A stretch of 64,000 bases of DNA from Ranitomeya variabilis (lineage: Eukaryota > Chordata > Amphibia > Anura > Dendrobatidae), in the NCBI RefSeq assembly GCF_051348905.1, contig NC_135238.1:49527454-49591453 (forward strand), in the 5' to 3' direction. Both the position numbers and the translations under genes were made by a program. Under the pieces are notes generated by a model, which was not told where the DNA came from, did no database searches, and was given only the letters and a program-made list of their open reading frames with translations. Of this stretch, positions 21,326 to 43,383 are shown piece by piece. Every line of letters starts with the position of its first letter. Position 1 is the first letter of the stretch.

Positions 21326-21646
21326 ATAAATAAAGTGAATACAACAATATAAATTACTAATAACCATAAAGTACAATTTCATTACAAAATTAGTCTACAT
21401 AATATAAATATAATTAACATAACAAAACAATTGTGCATAATTGTGCTTGATATCTCTTCAAATCCAACGTATATCCTTCTTCAACTCGTTTCATCCACAT
21501 TGAACACACTTGGTCACTCAAATATATAAATAAACATGTCTAAAAAAATATATAATGAAACATATCAGTTAAAATAATAAAATCAATTGAAACATATACG
21601 AACAAGCTAAAAACTAGGGAATAATAGTCCTATAGTGAACATTATT

Positions 21647-22405
21647 TTAAAGGAATGAACCGAACCCATGACTCTCATTTAAACCATTAGGAACTAAAGT
21701 GTTCAGCCTATAAATCCAACGGCTTTCCACTTGAGATAATACTCTAAACAAATTACCACCCCTAATCCCCAAGGTCACTTGATCAATGGCCATAAAACGG
21801 AGGTTGGTAGCATCAGAATTATGAACAGCTTTGAAATGTCTAGCCAGAGTTTTTAGCTGTTCATTTTCATTTGAATCTTTAGATTTTTCTTTTTCATTTG
21901 GATCTTTAGATTTTTCTATGTCACGTATATGCTCACGTATCCTGATGCGTAGCTCACGAGTGGTCATGCCGATATATGATTTGTTACACGGACAATAGGC
22001 TAAATAGATTACTCCCTGTGATGTGCAAGTAAGATATTTTCGGATGGAAAAAGTGCGTGAGTGATCAAAATTGTGAAAGACCTTACTCTTGATTGTGTTC
22101 GCACATGCCTTGCATTTTTTACAAGGAAAAAAACCTTGTACTTCACCAAAGGGATTCATCTGAATGGATTTTGTTGGACCATAATGACTTCTTACCAACA
22201 GATCGGACAAATTTTTTGATCTTTTAGCTGTTATAAGGGGTGTAGGAGTCAAGGTTTTTCTCAAAATAGGGTCAGTTAGTAAAATGGCCCAACGATTTTG
22301 TATGATGTTAGTTAATTCTTTCCATTGTCCATTAAAATTCGTAATCAGTCTTACTTTATCGAATTCGGGTTCCTTGTCTTTTTTCATATAGAGAAGCTGA
22401 GTCAT
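21647..22405 (-). pseudogene. Penelope-like element, GIY-YIG endonuclease region
   Basis: 252 codons open on the minus strand. Contains a Cys-rich finger (FFPCKKCKACANT) and then a GIY-YIG nuclease core: GVIYLAYCPCNKSYIGMTTR, followed by ELRIRIREHIRDI. This pairing is specific to the C-terminus of Penelope-like ORFs, where the endonuclease nicks the target. The RT part of this copy is absent because it stops at the edge of the foldback element at about 22406. A short repeated KSKDPNEKE/KSKDSNENE stretch interrupts the domain. Confidence 0.85.
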
Positions 22406-22406
22406 G

Positions 22407-23372
22407 AACAGGTCATCTGAGGGTATGTATATTGTGGGTTTATTATTTTGCCAAGCAAGGGTGTTCAGCTGGATTGAGAGAGCAATAAAATATTAAAACA
22501 ACCTGTGTGTTTATTTCATTAAAATACTTTTTAATAATGTGTGTGTGTGTTTTTTAACCCTTTCATACAATTGGATTAATAATGGATAGGTGTCATAATT
22601 GACGCCTCTCCATTATTAATCTGGCTTAATGTCACCTTACAATAGCAAGGTGGCATTAACCCTTCATTACCCCATATCCCACCGCTACAGGGAGTGGGAA
22701 GAGAGTGGCCAAGTGCCAGAATAGGCGCATCTTCCAGATGTGCTTTTTCTGGGGTGGCTGGGGGCAGATGTTTTTAGCCACGGGGGGGCCAATAACCATG
22801 GACCCTCTCCTGGCTATTAATATCTGCCCTCAGTCACTGGCTTTACCACTCTGGCGGAGAAAATTGCGCGGGAGCCCACGCCAATTTTTTACGCGATTTA
22901 ACCCTTTATTTTAGCAGCTACAGCGCCCACATTTTGCACATACACACTACTAACATTAGTAGTGTGGAATATGCAAAAAAAAAGGGGATAAGAGATGGTT
23001 TACTGTATGTATACCATGTCTCATATCATGTCGGGTTTGGGAAGGAGAATTGAAAAGCCGGCAATTGAATTACCGCCTTTTCACTAACACCGCTGCTTAT
23101 TTCTCGCAAGTCACACTGCTGGTCCGTGTGGAATCCGTATTTTTCTCGCTCCCATAGACTTTCATTGGCGATTTTTTTGCGCAATACGGTGACAAACGCA
23201 GCATGCTGCGATTTTCTACGGCCGTACAAGACCGTATATTACGGATGCGTAATATACGGCAGATAGGAGCTGGGACATAGGGAATCATTGGGCTGTGTGT
23301 TATGCGAATTTTACAGACGTAGTTTATGCGCTCACACGTCCGTAAAACTCGCTAGTGTGAGGCCGGCCTAAT
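22407..23372 (+). mobile_element. Half of a foldback DNA transposon
   Basis: Shares a long arm (22407-23090) with both arms of the foldback element at 23489-25986. Its outer part (23090-23372) differs and ends in CTCGCTAGTGTGAGGCC, a terminal repeat different from that neighbour's. The matching left end is missing because the sequence abuts Penelope at 22405. The 69-codon ORF is a by-product found in all copies of the arm. Confidence 0.6.
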
Positions 23373-23488
23373 AGAAACATATGCTCCACTTTTGCATTTA
23401 TCACCCACTCCTGGTTTTGGCTTACAAATTCTGATGAAAAATCCTGACCAAATCCTGATGCAATCCTGAACGTGGACACATACCCTTA

Positions 23489-25986
23489 GGGTACATTTCC
23501 ACTGGCGAGGAAAACGGACGAGTGCAATCCGATAAAAAATCGGATTGCACTCGGACCAATGTTATTCAATAGGTGTCTTTTCATTTGCGATTTTTTTCTC
23601 GGCCGAAATCGGACTGAGAAAAAAATCGCAGCTTGCTGCGATTTGCTGCGAGTCTCGGACGAGACTCGCCAATGCAAGTCAATGGGTGCGAGAAAAAAAT
23701 CGCACAGCACTCGCACCATGCGAGTTCTGTCCGATTTTTACGCACCGGTGTCTTTTGAAAAGCCGGCAATTCAGCGCGGTGTACAGTAAAATCACACTGA
23801 CAGGTTAGAATAGACTAGATATATACACATAGAATGTGTATATATACATATATATATATGTCAGTGAGACACCTATATATGTATATTTATATTTAATGCA
23901 GCGCTAGATAGCATAAAAGCCGCTAATTCAATTGCCGGCTTTTGCTCTCTCCTTCACAAACCCGACATGATATGAGACATGGTTTACATACAGTACACCA
24001 TCTCATATCCCCTTTTTTTTGGCATATTCCACACTACTAATGTTAGTAGTGTATGTGCAAAATTTGGCCGCTGTAGCTGCTCAAATAAAGGGTTAAATGG
24101 CGGAAAAAATTGGCGTGGGCTCCCGCGCAATTTTCTCCGCCAGAGTGGTAAAGCCAGTGACTGAGGGCAGATATTAATAGCCAGGAGAAGGTCCATGGTT
24201 ATTGGCCCCCCTGTGGCTAAAAACATCTGCCCCCAGCCACCCCAGAAAAGGCACATCTGGAAGATGCACCTATTCTGGCACTTGGCCACTCTCTTCCCAC
24301 TCCCGTGTAGCGGTGGGATATGGGGTAATGAAGGGTTAATGCCACCTTGCTATTGTAAGGTGACATTAAGCCAGATTAATAATGGAGAGGCGCCAATTAT
24401 GACACCTATCCATTATTAATCCAAGTGTTTGAAAGGGTTAAAAAACACACACACACACACACATGATTTAAAAGTATTTTAATGAAATAAACACAGCGGT
24501 TGTTTTAATATTTTATTGCTCTCTCAATCCATTTGCAGACCCTCGCTTGGCAAAACAATAAACACACAATATACATACCTTCTGCTGACCCGTCACGTCC
24601 CACGAAGTAATCCATCTGAAGGGGTTAAAATAATTTACAAGCAGGAGCCCTGCAAAAGCAGCTATGTTCGTGCTTGTAAGCCCCGGCGAATGAAGGAAAT
24701 GTAGGTCATTGACCTACATTTCCTTCAGTCGCGGTGATGCGCCCCCTGGTGGATGTCCTCATATGACCTGGAGCGTGGGAAAAAGTTCCCAGGCTGCAGT
24801 TCATGAGAACATCCAGCAGGGGCGCATCACCGCGACTGATTGTAAGTATAGATCACTCTGCTTTCCTTTCAGCACCTGGGGATTACAGGCACGAGCGAGT
24901 GGTTTATCGCAGCTCGTGCCTGTAATATTAGTTAACCCCTTCAGATGGATTACCTCGTGGGACGTGACAGTTCATCAGAGAGGGTATGTATATTGTGTGT
25001 TTATTGTTTTGTCAAGCGAGGGTGTTCCTGATGGAATGAGAGAGCAATAAAATACTAAAACAACCTGTTTGTTTCTTTCATTAAAATACTTTTAAATCGT
25101 GTGTGTGTTTTTTAACCCTTTCAAACAATTGGATTAATAATGGATAGGTGTCATAATTGACGCCTCTCCATTATTAATCTGGCTTAATGTCACCTTACAA
25201 TAGCAAGGTGGCAATAACCCTTCATTACCCCATATCCCACCGCTACAGGGAGTGGGAAGAGAGTGGCCAAGTGCCAGAATAGGCGCATCTTCCAGATGTG
25301 CCTTTTCTGGGGTGGCTGGGGGCAGATGTTTTTAGCCACGGGGGGCCAATAACCATGGACCCTCTCCTGGATATTAATATCTGCCCTCAGTTACTGGCTT
25401 TACCACTCTGGCGGAGAAAATTGCGCGGGAGCCCACGCCAATTTTTTCCGCCATTTAACCCTTTATTTGAGCAGCTACAGCGGCCAAATTTTGCACATAC
25501 ACACTACTAACATTAGTAGTGTGGAATATGCCAAAAAAAAGGGGATATGAGATGGTTTACTGTATGTAAACCATGTCTCATATCCTGTCGGGTTTGTGAA
25601 GGAGAGAGCAAAAGCCGGCAATTGAATTAGCGGCTTTTATGCTATCTAGCGCTGCATTAAATATAAATATACATATATAGGTGTCTCACTGACATATATA
25701 TATGTATATACACACATTCTATGTGCATATATCTACTCTATTCTAACCTGTCAGTGTGATTTTACTGTACACGGCGCTGATTTGCCGGCTTTTCAAAGGA
25801 CACTGGTGAGTAAAAATCGGACAGCAATACGGATGTCATACTGATGTCATACGGATGATGCGATTAAAAATCGCATTGCACTCGCATTGCACTCGCATGA
25901 CACTCGCATGACAATCGCATACGTTACATCCCTTTTTTCGGTCCACATTACGGACCGATTTGTCTCTCGCCAGTGGAAATGTACCC
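23489..25986. mobile_element. Foldback (long inverted repeat) DNA transposon, complete
   Basis: Terminal repeats GGGTACATTTCCACTGGCGA (left) and its complement (right) are flanked by TA at both ends (23487-23488 and 25987-25988). Inner arms of about 0.9 kb (about 23750-24640 and 24930-25810) are near-perfect inverted copies. They include GCCGGCAATTGAATTAGCGG, TTAGTAGTGT and a 12-bp CA/GT run. The centre (24640-24930) is itself a chain of hairpins. No transposase ORF. Confidence 0.8.
24692..24837. repeat. Central hairpins of the foldback element
   Basis: GAAGGAAATGTAGGTCA is followed after TT by its exact complement (about 24693-24727). Next to it, GTCGCGGTGATGCGCCCC (about 24729) is inverted at about 24819-24836. 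Together they form nested cruciform-capable sequence at the symmetry centre. Confidence 0.8.
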
Positions 25987-25988
25987 TA

Positions 25989-26185
25989 AGAGCTCATTTC
26001 CACATGCGAGAAACAGGTCCGAGTCTCGCATGTGGAAACCAAGCTCTGGTGCCGGCACTCCAGAGCGGAGCATGCGGCCGCATAGGAATACATGGAGCCG
26101 CACGCTCCGCTCCAAAGTGCCGGCGCCAGAGCTTGGTTTCCACATGCGAGACTCGGATGTGTTTCTCGCATGTGGAAATGAGCCC
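25989..26185. mobile_element. Palindromic MITE adjoining the foldback element
   Basis: About 197 bp. The left half (AGCTCATTTCCACATGCGAG, then GGAAACCAAGCTCTGGTGCC) is repeated inverted in the right half, giving an almost full-length hairpin. It has TA on both sides and shares the left TA with the neighbouring element. No ORF of its own; the apparent ORFs on both strands mirror each other. Confidence 0.75.
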
Positions 26186-26689
26186 TAATGCAAATTATCC
26201 CCAAACACTATGTAAACTCTGTTCCTATACAAAATTAGAAAAATTGGAGTCAGGAAATCTGTCTTTAGAATATATACAATATCATTTATTTATGCATAGA
26301 CATTAACTATAAATAACAATAAAATCATTAAATTGACATAGATGCATTAGTATTATATAGGTAGAATGTGAAGTGAAGTTTCCCATCATTTTAGGCGTCT
26401 TTTTAGCACACAAATGTGGACAACCATACTTCTGTGCACTCCTAAAAATATGGATACCACCAGAACACAAGCCAAAGTGTCTCCATCTGCCTCATTATGG
26501 TTGGTGGTTCCGTCAGGGGTTATATCTGAATTTCATTTTTGTGGGATTCACATAGAAACCCCAATGTAAGTGCTCAGCGTAGAATACAAGATTGTGATCC
26601 CAACTTTATACTGGAAGTGATCAAAAAATGTTATGTACCGTAAAATGTTACCAATAAAAACCCTAACATGTCCAGCACAAAACCAGCTG

Positions 26690-27545
26690 TGAAATCCCCA
26701 CTAGCACCAATGTCTTTGAAAGCACCTCTAACGACAATGTTTGTGAAACCCCCACTAACGATTGTCTGTGAAAGCCCCACTAACGACAGTGTCTGTGAAA
26801 GCCCCACTAACGACAGGGTCTGTGAAAGCCCCACTAACAACGGGGTCTGTGAAAGCCCCACTAACGACAGGGTCTGTGAAAGCCCCACTAACGACAGTGT
26901 CTGTGAAAGCCCCACTAACGACAGGGTCTGTGAAAGCCCCACTAACAACGGGGTCTGTGAAACCCCCACTAACGACATTGTCTGTGAAAGCCCGAATAAC
27001 GACATTGTCTGTGAAAGCCCCACTAACAACAATGTCTGTGAAAGCCCCACTAACGACAGTGTCTATGAAAGCCCCACTAACGACAATGTTTATGAAAGCC
27101 CCACTAACGACATTGTCTATGAAAGCCCCACTAACGACAGTGTCTATGAAAGCCCCACTAACGACAATGTTTATGAAAGCCCCACTAACGACATTGTCTA
27201 TGAAAGCCCCACTAACGACAGTGTCTATGAAAGCCCCACTAACGACAGTGTCTATGAAAGCCCCACTAACGACAGTGTCTGTGAAAGCCCCACTAACGAC
27301 AGTGTCTGTGAAAGCCCCACTAATGACAGTGTCTATGAAAGCCCCACTAACAACATTGTCTGTGAAGCCCCACTAATGACAATGTCTGTGAAAGCCCCAC
27401 TAACGACATTGTCTGTGAAAGCCCCACTAACGTCTATGAAAGCCCCACCAAGGACAATGTCTGTGAAAGACCCACTAATGACAATGTCTGTGAAAGCACT
27501 GAGGTAAATGTATGTGGATGCCCCACTAATGACAATGTCTGTGCA
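26690..27545 (+). repeat. 27-bp minisatellite upstream of mcm5
   Basis: Roughly 30 units of GTCTGTGAAAGCCCCACTAA plus CGACA(G/A)(T/G), with variants such as TATGAA and CAACGG. It begins and ends with diverged units and stops about 430 bp before the mcm5 ATG. As 27 is a multiple of 3 and the unit lacks stops in some frames, open frames of 279 and 204 codons arise (repeats CESPTNDSV and VKAPLTTVS). Confidence 0.92.
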
Positions 27546-27836
27546 AATGCTGAGGTAAATGTTAGTGTGATGTATCGTTTGTGATTTTGTTTTTCCTCTT
27601 ACATAATATCATATGTAATCACGTTCATAAAATCTCCAGCTACCAAGACTTGAGTGACAGCGTCCGACATTTTCTAAACTATAAATTCTCTGGTGGCCTC
27701 CAACAAAATGGCGCCTCAAGTACAGTCTAAGCATTTTAACGCTCTTGCAAGCGAAGAATGTTTACGCATGCGCATTTGCAGATCACTATTTAAACCACAC
27801 CCCTTTAATTTTTTTCCCGGACACCCGGCTCAGTAA

Positions 27837-27914
27837 CCAATAGAATACAAGAGTGGGCGTGTTTCTCCGTGTGGCGCCGAATCTACTTTGGCGGGAAAGT
27901 AGTCTTTTTCGCGC
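27837..27914 (+). promoter_or_regulatory. mcm5: mcm5 core promoter motifs: CCAAT and E2F-like sites
   Basis: CCAAT at 27837-27841, TTTGGCGGGAAA at 27887-27898 (a textbook E2F site) and TTTTTCGCGC at 27905-27914 (E2F-like), all within 140 bp before the ATG at 27972. E2F control of MCM genes at G1/S is established; its use here is inferred from the motifs. No TATA box is seen. Confidence 0.75.
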
Positions 27915-27971
27915 ACTTTTGGCTGGTGGTGAGGTCGCCGTCTTTTGCTATTCTTCCTCTTCTTTATCATC

Positions 27972-36653
<8,682 letters not shown>

Positions 36654-36815
36654 TCTGGACGAGCCGACCCTGCACCAGGAGTACTGGACCGCTCGCACTG
36701 GTGCAACAGTATTGAAGTCATGTAACTTCACACTGGGAGGACTTGGGATAGTTCTCTATGTAAATACGCTTAAAGCCAGCTACAAGTTCTACAAAATCTA
36801 TAGGTCAGAGGGATT

Positions 36816-36986
36816 AATAAAGGGTCATGTATAGAAGCGACCTAAGAAGAGTGGCTACTTCTGTATGAGTTGACATTAGATAATATCCTACATGTGAAAT
36901 ACTCGTAAGGTTTGTACCAGTCACTTATGTGCTTCATTTCTGTGAGCATCTACTAAAAAATAACACATTCTTAAAAAGCAAATAAA
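36816..36986 (+). terminator. mcm5: mcm5 polyadenylation signals
   Basis: AATAAA at 36816-36821 and again at 36981-36986, 163 and 328 bp after the stop codon. The second is followed by a T-rich stretch (GTTTTGTTTTTTTTTTTTC) as expected downstream of a cleavage site. Which is used cannot be told from sequence. Confidence 0.6.
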
Positions 36987-37361
36987 AATGTTATAATGGA
37001 TGTTTTGTTTTTTTTTTTTCTAATTTCTTGATGCAAACATCAGAATACTAATGATAAGCGAAGCCGCCAAGTCAAATGTGGACGGGAAATTTGAGTTAAA
37101 TGTATGTTATGCCTCAAGGTCTATTTGGATCCCAGAGCATAATACACTTATCTAAATTTACTATGTTATGCCAACTTGGCCTTGTCACCGCTGGGGATGC
37201 CAAAGATGGTTAGAGATGTTAGGTGTTTTTTTGTGTTTTCCTCCTGGTCACTTTTGCTGAACTGTTGTCTAACAGCAAAAAATCAGTTTACAGGTAACCT
37301 AATTTTATGAAATTTTGTGGCAGTGAGCATTAAAACTACTACTCATTATTCGTTATGGTAA

Positions 37362-37697
37362 ACGGATTGTCCAAGTTTGGGCTGAAAGTCTGCAGTCCCT
37401 TTTAACTACAGATTTATGAATACTCAGTGTGCGCCGCACATTGAGGATATTCTGGTGTCCAGTGAGAGCATACATGTCACATGCAGACTAGACATGCTCA
37501 GCTTCAATCAATTTGCTTGGATTGAGCAAAGTCGCACAAGTCTAGTTGGAATGTGGCTGGAAGTAAGCAAATCACATGCTTACGGTCACATGACTGCTCG
37601 TGCCGCCAACTTTGTGCACACGCTTTAAGGATTTAAAATTTTCAGTTACGCAGTGACTAGAGACTGGCGTCACAATCCTGGACAACCCCTTTTATGG
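37362..37697. mobile_element. MITE of the GGTTGTCC family downstream of mcm5
   Basis: Ends ACGGATTGTCCAAG and CTGGACAACCCCTTTTA are imperfect inverted repeats; the interior shares GTTGGAATGTGGCTGGAA-type sequence with the intron 1 MITE at 28583. No ORF. Confidence 0.55.
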
Positions 37698-37980
37698 CTT
37701 TTAAACGATTCCAGATGGTGGGGAAAAAAACCTTGAAAGATTTACTATTCATTTCCATTGTAAACAACATTGTTGTTCATATGTTCAGTGTGATTGTTTT
37801 GGGGCTTTTTATTTTATTTGCCCCTAGTTTCTGAAGTGTAGTCTTACGGAAATTGCTCCAAATGAAAAAAAAAAAAAAAAGCTTTAATAAAACACTTCTG
37901 AATGTCTTAAAAACTCAAACTGTATCAGGGAAAAAAAAACAAGGAGCATATCCTGAAGTGGTATCTACTTGAAGAACTTG

Positions 37981-38110
37981 AGCGAGTGTACTCGTTGCTT
38001 GGGTGACCTCCGAGTATTTATGACTGCTCGGAGATTTAGTTATCATCATGGCAGCTGAATGATTTACAGCTATTAGCCAGCCTGAGTACATGTGGGGGTT
38101 GCCTGGGTCA
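37981..38110. mobile_element. Fragment of a GAGCGAGTGTACTCG-type MITE
   Basis: Matches the left half of the complete element at 43076-43383: GTACTCGTTGCT, CTCGGAGATTTAGTT, ATGATTTACAGCTATTAGCC and GTACATGTGGGG occur in the same order. The other half is absent. Confidence 0.6.
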
Positions 38111-38383
38111 TTTCTTGCATCACATGCAAGGCATCGGTGTCCCCCCACAACTGGAAGCCATCCTGTTGCCAGGCTTTCCAAAAGGAGGAAACTCTCTGAA
38201 GAATTCTGACTGTGAAAGCAGGAGGCATGCAGTCAAGACTCAGCCTGACAATTGGAAAACATGGGAGCAGCATTGGTGAAATACTACCGGAAAGGAAAGC
38301 ACTATCTTCCTCATCTACAAGCCTACATACAGATCTCCAGGTTTAGGACAGGTAACCAATGAGTCGCATAGCATACTTTTAAA

Positions 38384-38389
<6 letters not shown>

Positions 38390-38470
<81 letters not shown>
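38390..38470 (+). repeat. (TA)n(CA)n microsatellite
   Basis: A short TA run followed by an uninterrupted CA run of over 30 dinucleotides, ending at 38469. Likely to vary in length. Confidence 0.97.
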
Positions 38471-38471
<1 letters not shown>

Positions 38472-38637
38472 TCTCGGGTGTGGAAGATTTTTTTTTTTTT
38501 TTCCTATCCATCTTTTAAATTCTATCAGTCAGTGAAAATTGGACAGACCCAGTGACTTGCATTTCCAAGCGCCATCAGATTTATGGGTGCAAATCGTGCA
38601 TGCTGCCGTTTCCTCCTCTTGACAGAGTTGGTCCACG

Positions 38638-38906
38638 AAAAAAATAATCTTTATTTTTATATAGCGCTAACATATTCCGCAGCGCTTTACAGTTTTTGCA
38701 CACATTATCGTCGCTGTCCCCGTTGGGGCTCACAATCTAAATTCACTATCGGTATGTCTTTGGAATGTGGGAGGAAACCGGAGTACCCGGAGGAAACCCA
38801 CGCAAACACAGAGAACATACAAACTCTTTGCAGCTGTTGTCCTTAGTGGGGCTTGAGCCCAGGACTCCAGCGCTGCAAGGCTGCTGTGCTATCCACCGTG
38901 CTGCCC
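38638..38906 (-). mobile_element. tRNA-derived SINE, inverted copy
   Basis: Minus-strand copy of the family at 31171-31440. The head GGGCAGCACGGTGGATAG lies at 38906 and the tail (TATAAAAATAAAGATTATTT on minus) at about 38640. A few substitutions separate the copies. Confidence 0.85.
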
Positions 38907-39059
38907 AATGACACGGCCCCATGAAATAAGATTGGTCCGAGCACGAACTGATGTTTTTTTCAGATCGCAGTCTGACCAAAAATACAGTGATCTGCATCTG
39001 CCCTTTAGTAAAGGAAAAACGGAAATAAAATCCCAAATACTTTTTGGTATGTTCTGGAC

Positions 39060-40697
39060 AGAATTTATTGGATGGTGTAAACGTTATGCTAGTTTTAGCT
39101 CATGAGAACATTCCATGACCGCATTTCTCGTTGTACATTTATAGCAGCAGCGACTGTAACCCTTTAGGAGCCCGCACTGTCCATGACGAGATCTGACAGA
39201 AGGAGCCAAGACAGGCACATTGGTTTATAAAGCTACCTCCATCGTCACCATAAAAAGGCACCTCCTCTGTCCATAGGGACATTCATAGACGAAAAAGTAG
39301 CCCGTGATATGGTTTCCCAAACGTTACATGTCAGCACGATGAACGGGATCCAGTGGCAGTGAGAAATGATCGGCGTCTATACAATTAAAAAGGAGTAGTT
39401 GTCATCAGGATTTCCGTAAAAACGCCAAGTGAAGGTAAGAATCATCTTGGCTGTCACCTGAGAACAAGGCAAGTTTAAAAGGTGTCACATCCCGAAAAAT
39501 TGAGTATTTTCTTGTATTAGTAATTCCAGCGCAATTCCATAAGGGGTTCTCCATTACCGCGGCTTTCAGAATCACAGCGTCTGCATGTCTTTACAACACT
39601 GTTCAGATTCTTATCTCCAGAATTCTGGAACAAAAACGGCAATAAAAGAAGCGACAGATCCCCGTTATACCATATGGACCACGTTGACTACAAGGAGGTC
39701 CTTTTGATTTCTGTTATGTATTTTACCCCGAAACAGGTACGGTTCCCTCCACTATTTTGACTGGATCTGGCTCCAACACAAATATAAACAGGGCGTAAAA
39801 ATAAGTGCCCTTTAAATAAGCATCCTTTGTATACCCTTGGCAGGTACAGACGTGCTCCTAGAATATCGTGCGCCATCATTTACAGTAGGTCTGTAAGCAG
39901 CTTTAGTGGAGAATCCCTTAAAATTCATGTTTGTTTGTTTTTTTGCAGTGATGCCCGATGATATTAAACATTTAGACCATGTTTGGTATTAAATTAAAAA
40001 AAAAAAAAACCTTAAAATTTGACTGCCAAAATGTTAAATGTTCACATGCATGAAAGAGTTTACTTTTTTTTTTTCTTTAGCAGTCACTCATAGCACTGTC
40101 ATCTAGTTTCGCTAACATGCCACACATTTGCCATAAAAAAGAAAAATATATAAATAAAATCCAGATTGGCACTCAGTTATTATTTTTGCAATAGTCATCA
40201 ACTAAGATACCGACACAACATAGTGATAAACTCTGAGAAGGACTCACGCAAAGGGTAGGATGCCCATCCTGGGGTCCTATGCTAGCCCCTGCTTTAAATT
40301 AAATAGGAGTTTACTCCCGGGGAGACTGGCAGCTACCTGGGCAAGCGCATCTGCTTATCTTTACACCCAGGGGCCGTCCAGGAAAATAGAGTTACACATA
40401 GGAAATAAAAGTCCTCTAAAACAATACAAAACAGAAGAGCTTCAGTCCGTAAGGAAAAACTACTGTCTTTATCAGGCGTCGCACGAGCTCCACCTTTCCT
40501 GAGAGTCAGATGACGAAGGTCTTTATGTAAACTGGCAAAAATGTATTGCGACAATTTGCGCGCAGCAGAGGAGATTTCCAGAACGCTGTGTATTAGATCA
40601 GCCTCTCGGTGGCAATGGTCACCTATGTCTTCTTTAGCTCTTGGAGGATAAGAACATGACCCGTCCATCGTTATCGCTGTTACTGTAGAGGTGGCCA
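39060..40697 (-). other. Probable 3' UTR of the SMIM10-like gene
   Basis: No ORF, no recognised repeat. On the minus strand it follows the stop codon directly and reaches an AATAAA at about 39069-39064. A long 3' UTR is inferred from position only; transcripts would be needed to confirm its extent. Confidence 0.35.
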
Positions 40698-42284
<1,587 letters not shown>

Positions 42285-42451
42285 TTATACCGGGTCAGCG
42301 CCGGGCGTGTGTGTGTGCCGTGAGGCAGGTGCTCATAGCAACCAATCACATGGCGCCTCTCATGTCGCAAGGCACTTAGGAAATGAACGAAGTGGTGTGA
42401 TTGGTTGCCATGAACAACCGGCTTTTATTCTTGAGGGCATAACTAGGCGTC

Positions 42452-42610
42452 TCCATACATGACCACCACCACACTTATGGGGGCCACCATACATGACCAC
42501 CACCGCACTTATGAGGGCCACCATACATGGCCACCACCGCACTTATGGGGGCCACCATACATGACCACCACCGCACTTATGGGGGCGACTTTACATGACT
42601 ACCACCACAC
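42452..42610 (+). repeat. 33-bp minisatellite
   Basis: About five units of CCATACATGACCACCACCGC plus ACTTATGGGGG, slightly diverged. Confidence 0.92.
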
Positions 42611-42837
42611 TTCTGCGGGCTGTGAAGCTGTAAATGTGGTCATGTCTGCAACATCCTTTGTCAATAGTGGTGTAGCTAGAGTCTGATGGGGCTCCCCTGC
42701 CCATCCTGTGATATGTCCCTAATCCTGGTATATATTTGTCCCCCATTCTGCCGCTGTTCTTTAATGCATATAAAAAAAAACAATTATACTCACCAGGGGA
42801 GTTCATAGAAGTCGTGGGGCTCCGTAACAGACATATA

Positions 42838-43040
42838 ATGCACAACCCATAGTCACCCATAAAGCATAATGCACCCAATAGTCGGGCATGAAGTATAATG
42901 CACCCCATAGTCACCCATAAAGCATAATGCACCCCATAGTCACCCATAAAGTATAATTCACAGCCCATAGTCACCCATTAAGTATAATGCACAGCCTATA
43001 ATTACCCATTAAGTATAATGCACAGCCCATAGTCCTCCAT
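42838..43040 (+). repeat. 28-bp minisatellite
   Basis: About seven to eight units of CCCATAGTCACCCATAAAGC plus ATAATGCA, diverging towards both ends. Confidence 0.9.
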
Positions 43041-43075
43041 GTACTAGTATGGACACTGATTTAAAAATAAATACT

Positions 43076-43383
43076 AGTGATGAGCGCGTATACTCGTTGC
43101 TCGGGATTTCAGGAGCACACTTGGGTGGTCTCTGAGTATTTTTTAGTGCTCTGAGATTTAGTTTTTCTTGCCAGAGCTGAATGATTTACAGCTATTAGCC
43201 AACATAAGTACATGTGGGGATTCCCTAGCAACCAGGCAACCCCCACATGTACTCAGGCTGGCTAACGGCCTAAATCATCCAGCTGCGTCAACAAAAACTA
43301 AATCTCCGAGCATTTAAAAATACTCGGAGACCACCTGAGCGTGCTCCTGAAATCCCGAGCAACGAGTATACTCGCTCATCACT
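43076..43383. mobile_element. Palindromic MITE (AGTGATGAGCG termini), complete
   Basis: Ends AGTGATGAGCGCGTATACTC and its near-complement GAGTATACTCGCTCATCACT. The inverted match continues through GCTCGGGATTTCAGGAGCAC and AAATCT(C)CGAGCA to the centre (about 43222). About 308 bp, no ORF. Confidence 0.85.

Larger units (their letters stand above)
8087..22405 (-). mobile_element. Penelope-like retroelement complex (minus strand), with nested insertions
   Basis: Reading the minus strand from high to low coordinates: a GIY-YIG endonuclease end of an ORF (22405-21647); an AT-rich 3' region interrupted by a CR1 fragment and a second Penelope-type insertion; a GC-rich promoter-like block (about 19250-19080); a hammerhead-like motif; a 470-bp repeat (18677-18208); the start of another RT ORF (ATG at 18114); an L1 insertion; the rest of the N-terminal RT region (10278-8567); and a second copy of the 470-bp repeat (8556-8087). 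Terminal-repeat-bearing tandem or partial copies are typical of Penelope-like elements. The copy is rearranged and lacks the middle of its ORF. Confidence 0.75.

Noticed and set aside
26668-27507. 279-codon ORF with CESPTNDSV repeats
   Set aside because: A by-product of the 27-bp minisatellite. Other frames and the opposite strand are also open, and there is no start context or domain.
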